64,000 nucleotides of DNA from CAYWNA01 sp964459305 (GTDB lineage Bacteria > Planctomycetota > Planctomycetia > Pirellulales > Pirellulaceae). Positions 33,896-44,564 of this stretch are shown one piece after another. Numbering within the stretch: the stretch's first letter is position 1; each line of letters starts with the position of its first letter. The stretch lies in the NCBI GenBank assembly GCA_964459305.1, contig CAYWNA010000039.1, positions 3,446 to 67,445 on the forward strand, read 5' to 3'. The translations under genes and the position numbers were made by a program. The notes under the pieces were generated by a model. That model did not search any database. It was not told where the DNA came from and saw only the letters and a program-made list of their open reading frames with translations.

Positions 33896-34126
33896 GGCCG
33901 ACCACCAACACACGTTGATAACGGGAATATACAGGAGAGACACTGGAGTTGTCAAACGGCGACACTCGAAGTGTGTGGCCATATTCCGCATGGGGCGCTC
34001 GAGGGGCCCGTAGCCTCCTGTCGCCGGTTGCATTTCGCAAGGTTAGCCGTCACGATAAAGCAACGAGCCGACGCGTAGATCGGGCTATTTCGAAAGAACT
34101 CAATTGCCAACACGGAGCCTGCATTG
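33896..34126. other. Divergent promoter region between riboswitch and sulfatase
   Basis: No gene seen. It should hold the leftward riboswitch promoter and the rightward sulfatase promoter. GGAG at about 34114 precedes the sulfatase ATG. Confidence 0.4.
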
Positions 34127-35656
34127 ATGTATCATTCAGCCTTTTTCCGCCACTCTCTCGCCTGCTGCACGATCGTGCTCATCGGAGGAGCGCTGACAAC
34201 AATTGCTTGGAGCTCGAAGGCGGAGGCTAAACCGCAAGCCGGCGGCAAGCGTCCAAACGTCGTGTTCATCCTGACCGACGACCAACGCTGGGATCAGCTT
34301 GGTTGCGAAGGACATCCGTTCCTGAAGACGCCCAACATAGACCGACTGGCGGACGAAGGTGCGCGTTTCGCGAACATGTTCGTCACCACATCACTTTGTT
34401 CCCCCAGCCGCGCGTCGTACCTGTCGGGGCTGTATGCGAACGCGCACGGCGTGGTGAACAACTTCACGGACTATCCGCATGAGTTGCCGAGTTTTCCGCG
34501 AAGACTCCAAGACGCCGGGTACCATACCGGCTATGTGGGCAAATGGCACATGGGCGAGAAGGACGATTCGAAACGTCCGGGATTCGACTACTGGATCAGC
34601 CATAGCGGTCAAGGCAAGTACTACGACAACGAGTTCAACATCGATGGCAAACGGAAGGTGGTCAAAGGCTACTACACGCATGTGGTTACCGATATGGCAA
34701 TCGATTGGCTGAAGTCCGACCACGGTGGCCGCCCGTTCATGCTGATTTTCGGCCATAAAGCGCCCCATACGCCTTTCACGCCAGAGAAGAAATACGAAAC
34801 CATTTATGACCACATCAACATTGGCTATCCACGTACGGCCTTCGATCTGGCCGGAAAGCCAAAATGGGTCGAAGAGCGGCTGGACACATGGCACGGCATC
34901 TATGGCCCGATTTACGGTTTTCGCGAAAAGTTTCCGGATCGTTCGGCCGCCAGCGTCGTGCATTTCGACAATTTCGTCCGTGCTTACACAGCGACGATCA
35001 AGTCGGTGGACGACAGCGTAGGCCGAGTCTACAAGGTGCTGAAGGAAATGGGCCAACTCGACAACACATTGTTGGTTTTCGCCGGCGACAATGGCATGTT
35101 TCTGGGCGAGCACGGCATGACCGACAAACGCGCCATGCACGAGCCGAGTATCCGCGTGCCGCTGGTCTTACGTTATCCGGCACTGGCCAAGCCGGGCACG
35201 GTGATCGAGCAGCAAGTGCTGAATGTCGATTTGGCGCCCAGTATCGTCGAAGCCTGCGGTGCCAAGCCGTTTGAAAACATCCACGGCGACTCGTGGGTAC
35301 GATTGCTGAAGGGCGATGCCAACGGTTGGCGCCGGGCCTGGTACTACGAGTACAACTACGAGAAGCAATTCCCATATACACCGAACGTCCGAGGCGTGCG
35401 CACGGACCAGTGGAAATACGTCCGCTACCCGCACGGCGACGGCGGCCCCGATCGTCACAAAGCGGAACTGTACGACCTGAAGGAAGACCCCGGCGAAAAA
35501 CACAATCTGATCGACGATCCGAAATGCGCAACGATTGCGAAAAGGCTCCGAGCCGAGTTGGACCGCTTGATCGCGAAGACCGGCGGTTTGTCCTACCAGA
35601 AGATGCCCATTGACGAAGGCATCAAAGCAGAACTGCCAGACGCGAAGATTCGGTAG
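34127..35656 (+). CDS. Secreted Cys-type sulfatase (509 aa)
   Basis: After a signal segment, RPNVVFILTDDQRWDQLG supplies metal-binding Asp residues, and CSPSRASYLSG (Cys91) is the CxPxR sulfatase signature whose Cys is converted to formylglycine. Later GYVGKWHMG and FAGDNGMFLGEHG complete the active site. The C-terminus is a typical sulfatase subdomain (TDQWKYVRYP...LYDLKEDPGE). It removes sulfate esters from carbohydrates; the substrate cannot be told. ATG 34127 is preferred to the adjacent TTG. It converges on cdsA. Confidence 0.95.
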   Translation: MYHSAFFRHSLACCTIVLIGGALTTIAWSSKAEAKPQAGGKRPNVVFILTDDQRWDQLGCEGHPFLKTPNIDRLADEGARFANMFVTTSLCSPSRASYLSGLYANAHGVVNNFTDYPHELPSFPRRLQDAGYHTGYVGKWHMGEKDDSKRPGFDYWISHSGQGKYYDNEFNIDGKRKVVKGYYTHVVTDMAIDWLKSDHGGRPFMLIFGHKAPHTPFTPEKKYETIYDHINIGYPRTAFDLAGKPKWVEERLDTWHGIYGPIYGFREKFPDRSAASVVHFDNFVRAYTATIKSVDDSVGRVYKVLKEMGQLDNTLLVFAGDNGMFLGEHGMTDKRAMHEPSIRVPLVLRYPALAKPGTVIEQQVLNVDLAPSIVEACGAKPFENIHGDSWVRLLKGDANGWRRAWYYEYNYEKQFPYTPNVRGVRTDQWKYVRYPHGDGGPDRHKAELYDLKEDPGEKHNLIDDPKCATIAKRLRAELDRLIAKTGGLSYQKMPIDEGIKAELPDAKIR

Positions 35657-35703
35657 CGACGTTAGGGCGGGACGCGGGTCCACGAAAATCACTAATGACA
35701 GAG

Positions 35704-36615
35704 TCACGGGCCGACAATGCCCAAAACCCAGCATAGATACGCCACGGGCGCGGCGATCAGCAGGGAATCCAACACGTCCAGCACGCCGCCGAGCCCGGGT
35801 ATCCAGGTGCTGGAGTCTTTTCGCTCCATATCGCGTTTCAGAAGGGATTCGGACAAATCCCCCACGATCCCGGCAACAGCGATCACGATCCCGTACACCA
35901 AGCATCCCCACCACGTCGGCGCCTTCGCATCCGGGCCGACGATCATGGGAACCATCCAATAGAAGAACAGCCAGGAACAGAGACAGGCGGTCACTACGCC
36001 GCCGACCCCGCCCTCGATGGTCTTCTTGGGGCTCAAAAGCGGTACCATTTTGTGTCGTCCGAACATCCTGCCACACGTGTACGCACCCGTGTCCGACATT
36101 TTGGTTACGAAGATCAGCGAAACCAAAGCCGCCATGCCCCAACGGTTATCGCAGTGCACCCGCAGCGCGAAAAGGAAGATCATGAGGAGGCTGATGAAAG
36201 CGATCGTAAACACCGCCAGCGCGACGTTCACGATGGCGTGGCCGGGCTCTCGAAAGCGGATCATCTCCGCGACGAAAGCCAACGCGACACCCAACGCTAA
36301 CGCGATCAACGGCCAACCGAATGCTTCTGGAGAACCGTCCGAGATCTCGGAACTGCCGGCCTTGTTCCAAAGCATGGGCACGATGCCGGCGGTGATGATC
36401 AGCAGCGAACCTGTGTAAACACTCCAGGCGGCGGGGCGAAGGTTCTTCGAACGCAGCAGGTCCAGCACCTCGGCCACAGCCATCACGGTCAGCAACAGCG
36501 GCAGGGGCCAAAGCCAGATCCCTGGGATACCGAAATTGAAGTGGAAATCAGCCAGCAGCAGCCCAACGAGCGGAATGATGATGACGGTCGCGACAAGTAG
36601 CCTCCAACGAAGCAC
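35704..36615 (-). CDS. cdsA: Phosphatidate cytidylyltransferase (303 aa)
   Basis: Several membrane helices and the C-terminal signature SLLKRDMERKDSSTWIPGLG followed by GVLDVLDSLL (family: S-x-x-K-R-x4-K-D...PGxGGxxDxxDS) identify CdsA, which makes CDP-diacylglycerol for phospholipid synthesis. The start is GTG behind GAGGAA. It lies in the same direction as uppS and purA but separated by 320 bp of palindromic sequence. Confidence 0.93.
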   Translation of the reverse strand: MLRWRLLVATVIIIPLVGLLLADFHFNFGIPGIWLWPLPLLLTVMAVAEVLDLLRSKNLRPAAWSVYTGSLLIITAGIVPMLWNKAGSSEISDGSPEAFGWPLIALALGVALAFVAEMIRFREPGHAIVNVALAVFTIAFISLLMIFLFALRVHCDNRWGMAALVSLIFVTKMSDTGAYTCGRMFGRHKMVPLLSPKKTIEGGVGGVVTACLCSWLFFYWMVPMIVGPDAKAPTWWGCLVYGIVIAVAGIVGDLSESLLKRDMERKDSSTWIPGLGGVLDVLDSLLIAAPVAYLCWVLGIVGP

Positions 36616-36672
36616 GTAACGTTCCTCAAAGTTGTAGTCTTTGGTTGGACTATGCCAGTTCGGCGTCCGAAT

Positions 36673-36735
36673 GTAACCCGAAGCGTAAGCGAGGGAACAC
36701 GTTGCGGCGATTCCCTCGCTTACGCTTCGGGTTGC
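36673..36735. repeat. Palindromic repeat, family A copy 2
   Basis: Same 24-bp arms as at 936-997 with a different 14-nt spacer. Confidence 0.92.
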
Positions 36736-36775
36736 TGAGCGCTCACAATTATCCTCGCATTATGGAGACGCCGTG

Positions 36776-36846
36776 TTCGTTTAACGGCTAGCCGAAGGCG
36801 TCGGCGAATACGGCACACAGTCGCCTTCGGCTTGCCGTTAAACGAA
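36776..36846. repeat. 25-bp inverted repeat (one mismatch)
   Basis: Arms begin TTCGTTTAACGGCTAGCCGA and end with its complement ...GCCGTTAAACGAA, with a 21-nt spacer. Stem-loop element of a type distinct from family A. Confidence 0.88.
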
Positions 36847-36936
36847 TACCACCACAGTAATTGTGGCCGAGTGCTCATGTCGAAGGATTTCGCAACAAAG
36901 TGGCGGTGTCCAATTCTGGATACGCACACGGCCGTC

Positions 36937-37704
<768 letters not shown>

Positions 37705-37716
37705 GACGCCGCACAC

Positions 37717-38997
37717 TCAACTGGCAAACATTGTTTGATCTCGGCCTGGTCCGACCGAAACGATCTCGACCGGCCGTTCGATCAACTCGCTGACACGATC
37801 CAGGTAACGACGGGCGCCCGCCGGAAGGTCTTCCAGTTTTCGGATCTTGGTTGCGTCCTGTTCCCAACCTGGCATGGTTTCGTAAACCGGCTTCACACGC
37901 CGAACATCGTCGACCTGGCTGGGGAAATGATTGATCCTCTCTCCATCCAAATCGTAGGCGGTGCAGATTTTGATTTCGGGCAGTTGGCTTAACACGTCGA
38001 CCATCATCATCGCCAAAGCGTGGATGCCGCTCAGGCGGGCCGTGTATCGCACGGCCACCGCATCGAACCATCCACACCGGCGGGGACGGCCCGTGGTCGT
38101 GCCGTATTCGTTGCCCAGTTCACGAATCCGCTGTCCCATTTCATCGTCGAGTTCGGTGGGAAACGGTCCGCCGCCAACGCGAGTCGTGTATCCCTTGGCC
38201 ACACCGATCACCTTATCGATCCAACGGGCCGGCACGCCGGAACCGGACGACACGCCGACGCCGGAGCTGTTGCTGCTGGTCACAAAAGGAAACGTCCCGT
38301 GGTCGATGTCCAGCAATGATCCTTGTGCCCCTTCGAAAAGGATGTCTTTGCCGGCTTCAACCTCATCGAGCAGATACGAGGTCGTGTCGGCCACGAACGG
38401 CTGCAATCGCTGGGCATATCCGCTGAACTCGTCGTAGATTCCGCCTGCGTCGAGTTGCTCGTCGCTGCCCAGCTGCGACAACATCCGGTGCTTGGCTTCG
38501 ACAATGCTCTCGATCTTTTCCCGGAAATTCGCCCTGTACATGTCGCCAAGACGAATGGCATTCGATCGGCCGTACTTATCCCTGTAGCAGGGCCCGATAC
38601 CGCGGAGCGTCGTGCCGATGCTCTCGCCGCCGACCGGCTTGGCGTCCATCGCCCGATCTTCGGCGATGTGCCATGGGAATACCACATGGGCGCGGTCGCT
38701 AATCATCAAGTTGTCGGCGACCTTGACGCCGCGTTCGACGAGCGAGTCAATCTCTTTGAGAACTGTCGGTGGGTTCAGCACGACGCCAGGCCCGACGACA
38801 TTCATGACGTGTCGGTTGAGGATGCCACTGGGGATATGGTGGAGCTTATAGACGTCCTCGCCCACAACGACCGTGTGGCCGGCGTTCGCGCCGCCTTGGT
38901 ACCGAACTACGATCTGGTACTTCGCGGTCAGTAAATCGACGATCTTCCCTTTGGCCTCATCGCCCCATTGCAGCCCGATTACACATGTTACCGCCAA
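37717..38997 (-). CDS. purA: Adenylosuccinate synthetase (426 aa)
   Basis: GLQWGDEAKGKIVDLL, GGANAGHTV and SGIGPCYRDK-type blocks are those of PurA, which makes adenylosuccinate from IMP, aspartate and GTP. Length is normal. The start is TTG with a good AGGGAG site 8 nt upstream; no ATG or GTG fits before the conserved N-terminus. TTG starts usually lower translation. Confidence 0.96.
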   Translation of the reverse strand: MAVTCVIGLQWGDEAKGKIVDLLTAKYQIVVRYQGGANAGHTVVVGEDVYKLHHIPSGILNRHVMNVVGPGVVLNPPTVLKEIDSLVERGVKVADNLMISDRAHVVFPWHIAEDRAMDAKPVGGESIGTTLRGIGPCYRDKYGRSNAIRLGDMYRANFREKIESIVEAKHRMLSQLGSDEQLDAGGIYDEFSGYAQRLQPFVADTTSYLLDEVEAGKDILFEGAQGSLLDIDHGTFPFVTSSNSSGVGVSSGSGVPARWIDKVIGVAKGYTTRVGGGPFPTELDDEMGQRIRELGNEYGTTTGRPRRCGWFDAVAVRYTARLSGIHALAMMMVDVLSQLPEIKICTAYDLDGERINHFPSQVDDVRRVKPVYETMPGWEQDATKIRKLEDLPAGARRYLDRVSELIERPVEIVSVGPGRDQTMFAS

Positions 38998-39095
38998 TTC
39001 GGTTCTCCCTGCTAACAGCGTAGGTCTAGTGCGTCCGAACGGATAAGTCTATGCAAGGACGCGTTTTCCGGTCAAGCGGGCGTCAAAAGCGACCG

Positions 39096-39800
39096 CTACT
39101 TCAGACACTTGAGTTTGATATCCTTGAACTGGACCAACATCGGGGGACCTTGGTGCAACTGAAGCGCCAGAATACCGTCCGCTCGGCTCTTGGACGTCTG
39201 GTTGTCCGTCACATCGACCGTCGTGAATCCATTGATTTTTTGGACGAGATGATTCCCCTTGGCCGTGATGGTGTATTCGTTCCAGTCCTCTTTCTTGATC
39301 GACGCCAGCATCTTTTCCTCGTCGCAAGTCTTTTCCCCTACAGTCTCTTTCTTCCCATCCTCGTGAACGATCACTTTGTGGCCCCGAAGTGCCAGAATGC
39401 CGCGTCCCTTCTCCTCGTACAAAATGCCGATGAAACGGTCGCCTGCTTCGAAGTCGGCCTGATACCCGCCGACGACAAAATCGTCACGTTCCACGCTGCG
39501 GTACTGAATGCCAGAGTTTCCGCCCACGATGCGAAACTTCAGCGTCAACTCGAAATCACCAGGATTCCCCCCGCGCCAAATGATGAATGTATTGCCCTTT
39601 GTGGGGTTGTCCTTGGTGGTCTGTCCGGTGATGGCTCCGTCTTCAACCGACCAGAACTGGGATTTGCCTTCCCAACCGTTCAGCGTCTTGCCGTCGAACA
39701 AACATTGACAGCCCTCATCGGCCACTGCACAGAGCGTCCCGCCCAGAAGAACTGTGGTTGCCAGAAACGCAATCCCAACGAATCGTAGGTGGCTGTTCAT
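39096..39800 (-). CDS. Secreted DUF1080 (3-keto-disaccharide hydrolase-like) protein (234 aa)
   Basis: A signal peptide (to about residue 27) is followed by CLFDGKTLNGWEG, the typical opening of DUF1080, then GDFELTLKFRIVGGNSGIQYRS and GGYQADFEAGDRFIGILYEE. The fold is a concanavalin-like jelly roll; some members hydrolyse 3-keto-glucosides. Family members are very common in planctomycetes. A good binding site GAGAGG precedes the ATG. The gene stands alone between purA and ligA. Confidence 0.9.
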   Translation of the reverse strand: MNSHLRFVGIAFLATTVLLGGTLCAVADEGCQCLFDGKTLNGWEGKSQFWSVEDGAITGQTTKDNPTKGNTFIIWRGGNPGDFELTLKFRIVGGNSGIQYRSVERDDFVVGGYQADFEAGDRFIGILYEEKGRGILALRGHKVIVHEDGKKETVGEKTCDEEKMLASIKKEDWNEYTITAKGNHLVQKINGFTTVDVTDNQTSKSRADGILALQLHQGPPMLVQFKDIKLKCLK

Positions 39801-39924
39801 GATGATCCTCTCTCTCGATGTGGTACGACTTCTCCAACAGCCGACTATTGTACCAAGGCTACCGCCATTTGCACTAAGGCTAGCCGACGGTCAGATCCTG
39901 GGCTAGGTCGTTCAACGTTTGGGG

Positions 39925-41946
39925 CTATCCGCCGTTGCCCGCGCCCGCAATCATCTGTTCGAACTCGTCTTCGCTGATGACCGACACGCCCAACTTTTCC
40001 GCTTTGGTCAATTTGCTGCCTGCCTTTTCGCCCGCCAATACGTAATCCGTCTTCTTCGACACACTGGACGATGCTCGACCGCCGTATTGCTCGATCAGTT
40101 CTTGGACCTCGTCGCGCGTGCGTTTGCTCAACGTCCCTGTTACGACAAAGGTTTTTCCCGCGAAGATCGCTTTACCCGACTCCGTCTCCTTTTTCGGTGC
40201 TTCCATTTTCACGCCCAGTTCGCGGAGTTCGTCGATTGCGGATTTCCCATGATCGCTGTGCAAAAAGCCGTAGACGCTCTCGGCAATGATCTCGCCAATC
40301 TCGTTGATTTCCGCGAGCCGGTCGACCGTAGCGCTTTCCAGTTCTTCCATGCTGCCGAGATCCTCGGCCAACACGGCCGACACGCGACCACCGACGTGGC
40401 GAATCGACAGCGCGTTCAGCAACCGCGCCAAGCCTCGATCCTTGCTGGCCTCGATGCCCGCCAACAGATTCTCCGACGACTTCTTGCCCATGCGCTCCAG
40501 TTGCACGAGCCCGTCAAGCGTCAGCCGGTAGAGGTCGCCGTATCCGGACACAAGCCCGTTTTCCACAAGCTGATCGACCAGCTTGTCGCCCAGCCCCTCG
40601 ACGTCCATGCAATTCCGGCTGGCGTAGTACCGAATCCGCTCTTTGAGCTGCGCGGGACATTGCAGGTTGGGGCAGCGGATGTAAACACCGCCTTCGTCCT
40701 TGACCAATTGGGTATCGCATTCCGGACAATCGTTCGGAAACCTGAACTTCGGCAGATCCGACTTTCGTTCGTGCTTCTCCACGCGAACGATGTGCGGAAT
40801 GATCTTGCCCGCCTTCTCCACCACGACTACATCGTCGACGCGTATGTCTTTGCGTTCGATCTCGTCGGCATTGTGCAGGCTGGCGCGGCTAACGGTGGTG
40901 CCGGCCAGTTGCACCGGTTCGAGTTCTGCCACGGGGGTGATCGCGCCTGTTTTGCCGATTTGCACGTTGATTGCGTTCAGCCGCGTGACGGCCTCGTATT
41001 TTTCCCACTTGTAGGCCACCAGCCATCGCGGACTCTTCGATCTGGCCCCCAGCCGTTCTCGCTGATCGAAATCATTCGCCTTCAAAACCAAGCCGTCGAC
41101 TTCAAAATCCAACTCGTGAAGGCGTTCGATGATTTCCTCGCAGTGCCTCACCGCAGCGTCAAACGAAGGAAAGCTCTCGACCATCGGCGTTGGCGGCAGG
41201 CCGTAGCCGCCGATCTCTTCGAGGAAAGCGGAATGCGTCGTCGATTTCAGGCCTTCGCAATACCCAATACCGTGACAGAAAACTCGCAATCTGCGCTCCG
41301 CGCAGATGCGGGGATCGAGCACCCGGATGCTGCCGGCGGTCACATTGCGGGTGTTGGCGTAAGGTGGTTCGCCCTTCTGCTTCTGCACCTCGTTCAGCTT
41401 GACCAAGTCCGAGTTGGTCATGTACACCTCGCCGCGCACCTCCAGGACTGCCGGAATGTCGTCGCCGGACAGTCGCAGCGGGACGTCGCTGACGGTGCGT
41501 ACGTTGTGGGTAATGTCGTCGCCCACCACGCCGTTGCCCCGAGTGAGCGCCCGGGTCAGCACACCATTTTCATAGATGATTGCCGCCGCCACGCCATCGA
41601 TTTTCAATTCGACGACCCATTCGATAGATTCACCGTCGAGCAAACGAGCAGTACGCTGGCCAAATTCTCGCAGTTCCTCGATGCTGTATGTATTGTCGAT
41701 CGACAACATTGGGACGCGATGTTCCACTTGGGGCAAATGGTCGACCGGCTGCTCGCCAACGCGTTGCGTCGGGCTGTCGGGTGCGATCAGTTCCGGATGC
41801 TGGGCCTCGACCTTCTTCAACCGGTCCATCAGCCGGTCGTATTCCAAATCGCTGATCTCCGGCGCAGCCTCGACGTAGTACTTGCGGTCATGACAGCGAA
41901 TCTGTTCGCACAGTTGTTCGATTTCGCGCTGTGGATCAGTGGACAT
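39925..41946 (-). CDS. ligA: NAD-dependent DNA ligase (673 aa)
   Basis: Complete LigA: N-terminal Ia domain (YYVEAAPEISDLEYDRLM), adenylation motif KIDG (Lys115), OB fold, Cys4 zinc site (CPECD...CPNLQCPAQ), HhH repeats and a C-terminal BRCT domain (FAGKTFVVTGTLSKRTRDEVQ). Joins nicks in replication and repair. The ATG at 41946 is chosen over an upstream extension that lacks family similarity. Confidence 0.97.
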   Translation of the reverse strand: MSTDPQREIEQLCEQIRCHDRKYYVEAAPEISDLEYDRLMDRLKKVEAQHPELIAPDSPTQRVGEQPVDHLPQVEHRVPMLSIDNTYSIEELREFGQRTARLLDGESIEWVVELKIDGVAAAIIYENGVLTRALTRGNGVVGDDITHNVRTVSDVPLRLSGDDIPAVLEVRGEVYMTNSDLVKLNEVQKQKGEPPYANTRNVTAGSIRVLDPRICAERRLRVFCHGIGYCEGLKSTTHSAFLEEIGGYGLPPTPMVESFPSFDAAVRHCEEIIERLHELDFEVDGLVLKANDFDQRERLGARSKSPRWLVAYKWEKYEAVTRLNAINVQIGKTGAITPVAELEPVQLAGTTVSRASLHNADEIERKDIRVDDVVVVEKAGKIIPHIVRVEKHERKSDLPKFRFPNDCPECDTQLVKDEGGVYIRCPNLQCPAQLKERIRYYASRNCMDVEGLGDKLVDQLVENGLVSGYGDLYRLTLDGLVQLERMGKKSSENLLAGIEASKDRGLARLLNALSIRHVGGRVSAVLAEDLGSMEELESATVDRLAEINEIGEIIAESVYGFLHSDHGKSAIDELRELGVKMEAPKKETESGKAIFAGKTFVVTGTLSKRTRDEVQELIEQYGGRASSSVSKKTDYVLAGEKAGSKLTKAEKLGVSVISEDEFEQMIAGAGNGG

Positions 41947-41998
41947 TGGATCCTCACTTGGAAGCCAAATTCGAGAATGCCTACAGTGACCGTCTTCC

Positions 41999-42787
41999 TC
42001 ATTCACTGCATCGAAAACCGCCGTTTACCGCGACCACCTGCCCGGTCACGAAATCGGCTCCGGGCGATACCAGGAACCGGGCGACCCTTGCCACGTCCTC
42101 CGGTGTGCCCCAACGCCGCAGCAACGACTCGTCGCATGCTCGCTGCTGCCAATAATCTGATGCTTGCTCTCCCCACGAGGTCTTGATCCAACCAGGTGCA
42201 AGGCAGTTGACTCGCACTTCAGGCGCGAGCGACCGCGCCAGGCTTTTGCTGAAGGCGATAACGGCACCCTTGATCGCCGCAAACATCTCACCGCTGTCTC
42301 CCTCCATGCCATACGCCGCCTGATCCCAGCCCATGTTCAAGATCGCGGCAACAGGCGACTCACTGCCACGCTCCTTCATTCGGCGCCCGATCGATCGTGA
42401 CAGTCGGATGGTACCGAGTACATCGACCTGCCAAAGAGGATTCAGTTTCTCCTCGAACGACCATCCAGCGGCGTCTCCGGTCAGGACATCGGCACCCGCG
42501 TTGTTGACCCAGACATCCACGCCGCCGCGCCAGTTCCAGGCTGCGTCCACCAGCGAAGCACAAGCAGACGGATCGGACAGGTCAGCCAATACGACTCGCG
42601 CGTCAACGCCGAGATGACGAATGGCTTCTGCCACAGCTTCCGCCTCGTCGCGGCTGGTACGGGCATGCACCAGTACGTGTGCGCCGGCGCCGGCTAACTC
42701 GAGCGCGATCGCTCGCCCGATGCCGCTGGAGGAGCCAGTGACCACAGCGGTTCTGCCTTCGAGTTGTTGGTCAAGCCGAGCAGACAT
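41999..42787 (-). CDS. Short-chain dehydrogenase/reductase with degenerate active site (262 aa)
   Basis: Cofactor motif TGSSSGIG (residues 18-25) and NNAG (95-98) are intact and favour NAD(P)H binding. The catalytic YxxxK is FAAIK (Phe169, Lys173), so the proton-donor Tyr is replaced, and the usual Ser before it is not evident (ILNMGWDQ). The C-terminal VTGQVVAVNGG is normal. Such SDRs may be inactive sensors or use a different reaction. The gene lies just upstream of ligA in the same direction. Confidence 0.88.
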   Translation of the reverse strand: MSARLDQQLEGRTAVVTGSSSGIGRAIALELAGAGAHVLVHARTSRDEAEAVAEAIRHLGVDARVVLADLSDPSACASLVDAAWNWRGGVDVWVNNAGADVLTGDAAGWSFEEKLNPLWQVDVLGTIRLSRSIGRRMKERGSESPVAAILNMGWDQAAYGMEGDSGEMFAAIKGAVIAFSKSLARSLAPEVRVNCLAPGWIKTSWGEQASDYWQQRACDESLLRRWGTPEDVARVARFLVSPGADFVTGQVVAVNGGFRCSE

Positions 42788-42940
42788 CTTTGCACCATTT
42801 GTCGGATCAAGCCCAATTTATGGCTCGTGGGTCACGATTGTAACCGGCACAATCCCCCCAGCAAGTATTTCCGGTCAAGATTCTCCTACCGCCAGGACTT
42901 ATTGATCAATGGGGAAAGGCAACGAGTCCGAGGAAGAGCG

Positions 42941-44518
42941 ATGCGTGGGAGTTTGCGCAAACAGATAGTGGTGCGGAAAGCTGGATTTCGTGTAGACATG
43001 GGCACGGGCGAAATGCTGCAGAATCGGGCGAAAATGCAAACCGGGGCAACGTCGTTCGCGACTCGGCTGCTGGCTGTGTGTCTGAGGCTGAGAGTACCCC
43101 GACGATTCCGCACCTTTTCGAGCTGTTCCACCAGTTTTCTGCTGCATCTTGCTCTCATCCTTATTCTGGCGTTCTGGGCCATGTGGAGGGAACGCGAAGA
43201 GCGTTCGCACACGATCATCGTGCTGCCCATGACGGTCGAGGAGGACATCGTGAAGTTGTTCGAGGCCCCGATTTCGGTTCCATCGACCGTGCCAACGCCA
43301 CTGCAGAGCTTTCTGAAGGACACTCCAGCGGAGGCGGTCACAATCGAGGCGCCGGATATTCCCTCGCCCTTTGCAAACAGCGATCCGGGCGAGACTTCCT
43401 CGGAACCGGACCCGGCCCCACGGGATGTGCAACCAAACGAGCTGCTGCTGCGGACCAACATGGTCGGCGGGGGTGGTTTTGAGGGTCGGACGCGAGAGAT
43501 GCGATCGCGTCTGGTCTTGCTGCGTGGTGGCACGGCTGAAAGCGAAGACGCCGTATCGCGGGGGCTGGCGTGGCTGGCCGCACACCAGCGTGACGACGGA
43601 AGTTGGCGTTTCGATCATCACGACGGCCCGTGCGGCGGACTGTGCAGAAACCCAGGTACCGAAGGATCCACGACTGCAGCGACCGGTTTAGCGCTGCTGG
43701 CCTTCCTGGGTGCCGGCGAAGTGACCGAAGACAGCCTGTACAAGAAGGTTGTTGATAAAGGGCTCTACTATCTGTCCAGCCGATTGATCGTCACGCCCCA
43801 TGGTGGCGACTTGCAGGAAGGAACCATGTACGCGCAGGGCATCGCCGCGATCGCGCTTTGCGAAGCGTATGCAATGACCGAGGACGACTCGCTTCGGCCG
43901 GTAGCCCAACAGGCTGTTGATTTCATCGTCAGCGCTCAGCACAAAGGAGGCGGCTGGCGGTACTATCCGGGGCAACCGGGTGATACCACGGTCTACGGTT
44001 GGCAGAAGATGGCATTGAAAAGCGCCCGGATGGCGGGCCTGCATGTGCCGCAGCGGGTGATCGATTTGGCGAAGAGTTTTCTCGATCAAGTGCAAACGGA
44101 AGACGGAGCGTACTACGGATACGTGAAACCGGACAGACTTCCAACTCCGACCGCGGTGGGACTATTGTCACGCATGTATTCCGGCTGGCCTCAAAACGAT
44201 GCTCGGCTGGCTACCGGTGTCAAGTACCTGGAGAAGCTCAAACCCTCTCGGACCGACGTGTACTTCAACTACTACGCCACGCAAGTGATGCACCATTACG
44301 AAGGGGCCGGCTGGGATGCGTGGAACCAAGAGTTGCGAGACCGATTGGTCGCCACCCAGTCGCGGCGAGGTCACGAGCACGGCAGCTGGTACTTCAACGA
44401 CGACCACGGAAAATCCGGCGGGAGGCTCTACACGACGGCAATGTGCGTGATGATCCTCGAAGTCTACTACCGGCACATGCCGCTCTACGGACCAGGCGCA
44501 ATCGACGAAGACCTCTGA
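42941..44518 (+). CDS. Membrane-anchored alpha/alpha-toroid (squalene cyclase/prenyltransferase-like) protein (525 aa)
   Basis: The ATG at 42941 follows GAGGAAG. A single membrane helix (SFLLHLALILILAFWAMW, about residues 67-84) leads to a Pro/Glu-rich linker and then repeats of the prenyltransferase/squalene-oxidase type (GLAWLAAHQRDDGSWRFD, AVDFIVSAQHKGGGWRYYPG, FLDQVQTEDGAYYGY). No DxDD motif of hopene cyclases is visible, so it is probably a binding or structural member of the superfamily outside the cytoplasm. It is divergent from the SDR gene. Confidence 0.85.
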   Translation: MRGSLRKQIVVRKAGFRVDMGTGEMLQNRAKMQTGATSFATRLLAVCLRLRVPRRFRTFSSCSTSFLLHLALILILAFWAMWREREERSHTIIVLPMTVEEDIVKLFEAPISVPSTVPTPLQSFLKDTPAEAVTIEAPDIPSPFANSDPGETSSEPDPAPRDVQPNELLLRTNMVGGGGFEGRTREMRSRLVLLRGGTAESEDAVSRGLAWLAAHQRDDGSWRFDHHDGPCGGLCRNPGTEGSTTAATGLALLAFLGAGEVTEDSLYKKVVDKGLYYLSSRLIVTPHGGDLQEGTMYAQGIAAIALCEAYAMTEDDSLRPVAQQAVDFIVSAQHKGGGWRYYPGQPGDTTVYGWQKMALKSARMAGLHVPQRVIDLAKSFLDQVQTEDGAYYGYVKPDRLPTPTAVGLLSRMYSGWPQNDARLATGVKYLEKLKPSRTDVYFNYYATQVMHHYEGAGWDAWNQELRDRLVATQSRRGHEHGSWYFNDDHGKSGGRLYTTAMCVMILEVYYRHMPLYGPGAIDEDL

Positions 44519-44564
44519 TCGCTGATATTATACCACCCGCGGCCGGGAGTGCCCCTTTTCCGCA

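Larger units (their letters stand above)
36616..36936. other. Intergenic region between uppS and cdsA with two palindromes
   Basis: Contains palindromes at 36673-36735 and 36776-36846 and the motif TTCGCAACAAAGTGGCGGTG (36885-36905), an inverted relative of the motif flanking the family A repeats at 915 and 58265. No gene. Confidence 0.6.

Noticed and set aside
39919..42186. 755-aa plus-strand open frame, the longest antisense frame
   Set aside because: It lies opposite ligA, whose motifs are complete, and shows no recognisable domain; long antisense frames are expected at this GC content.
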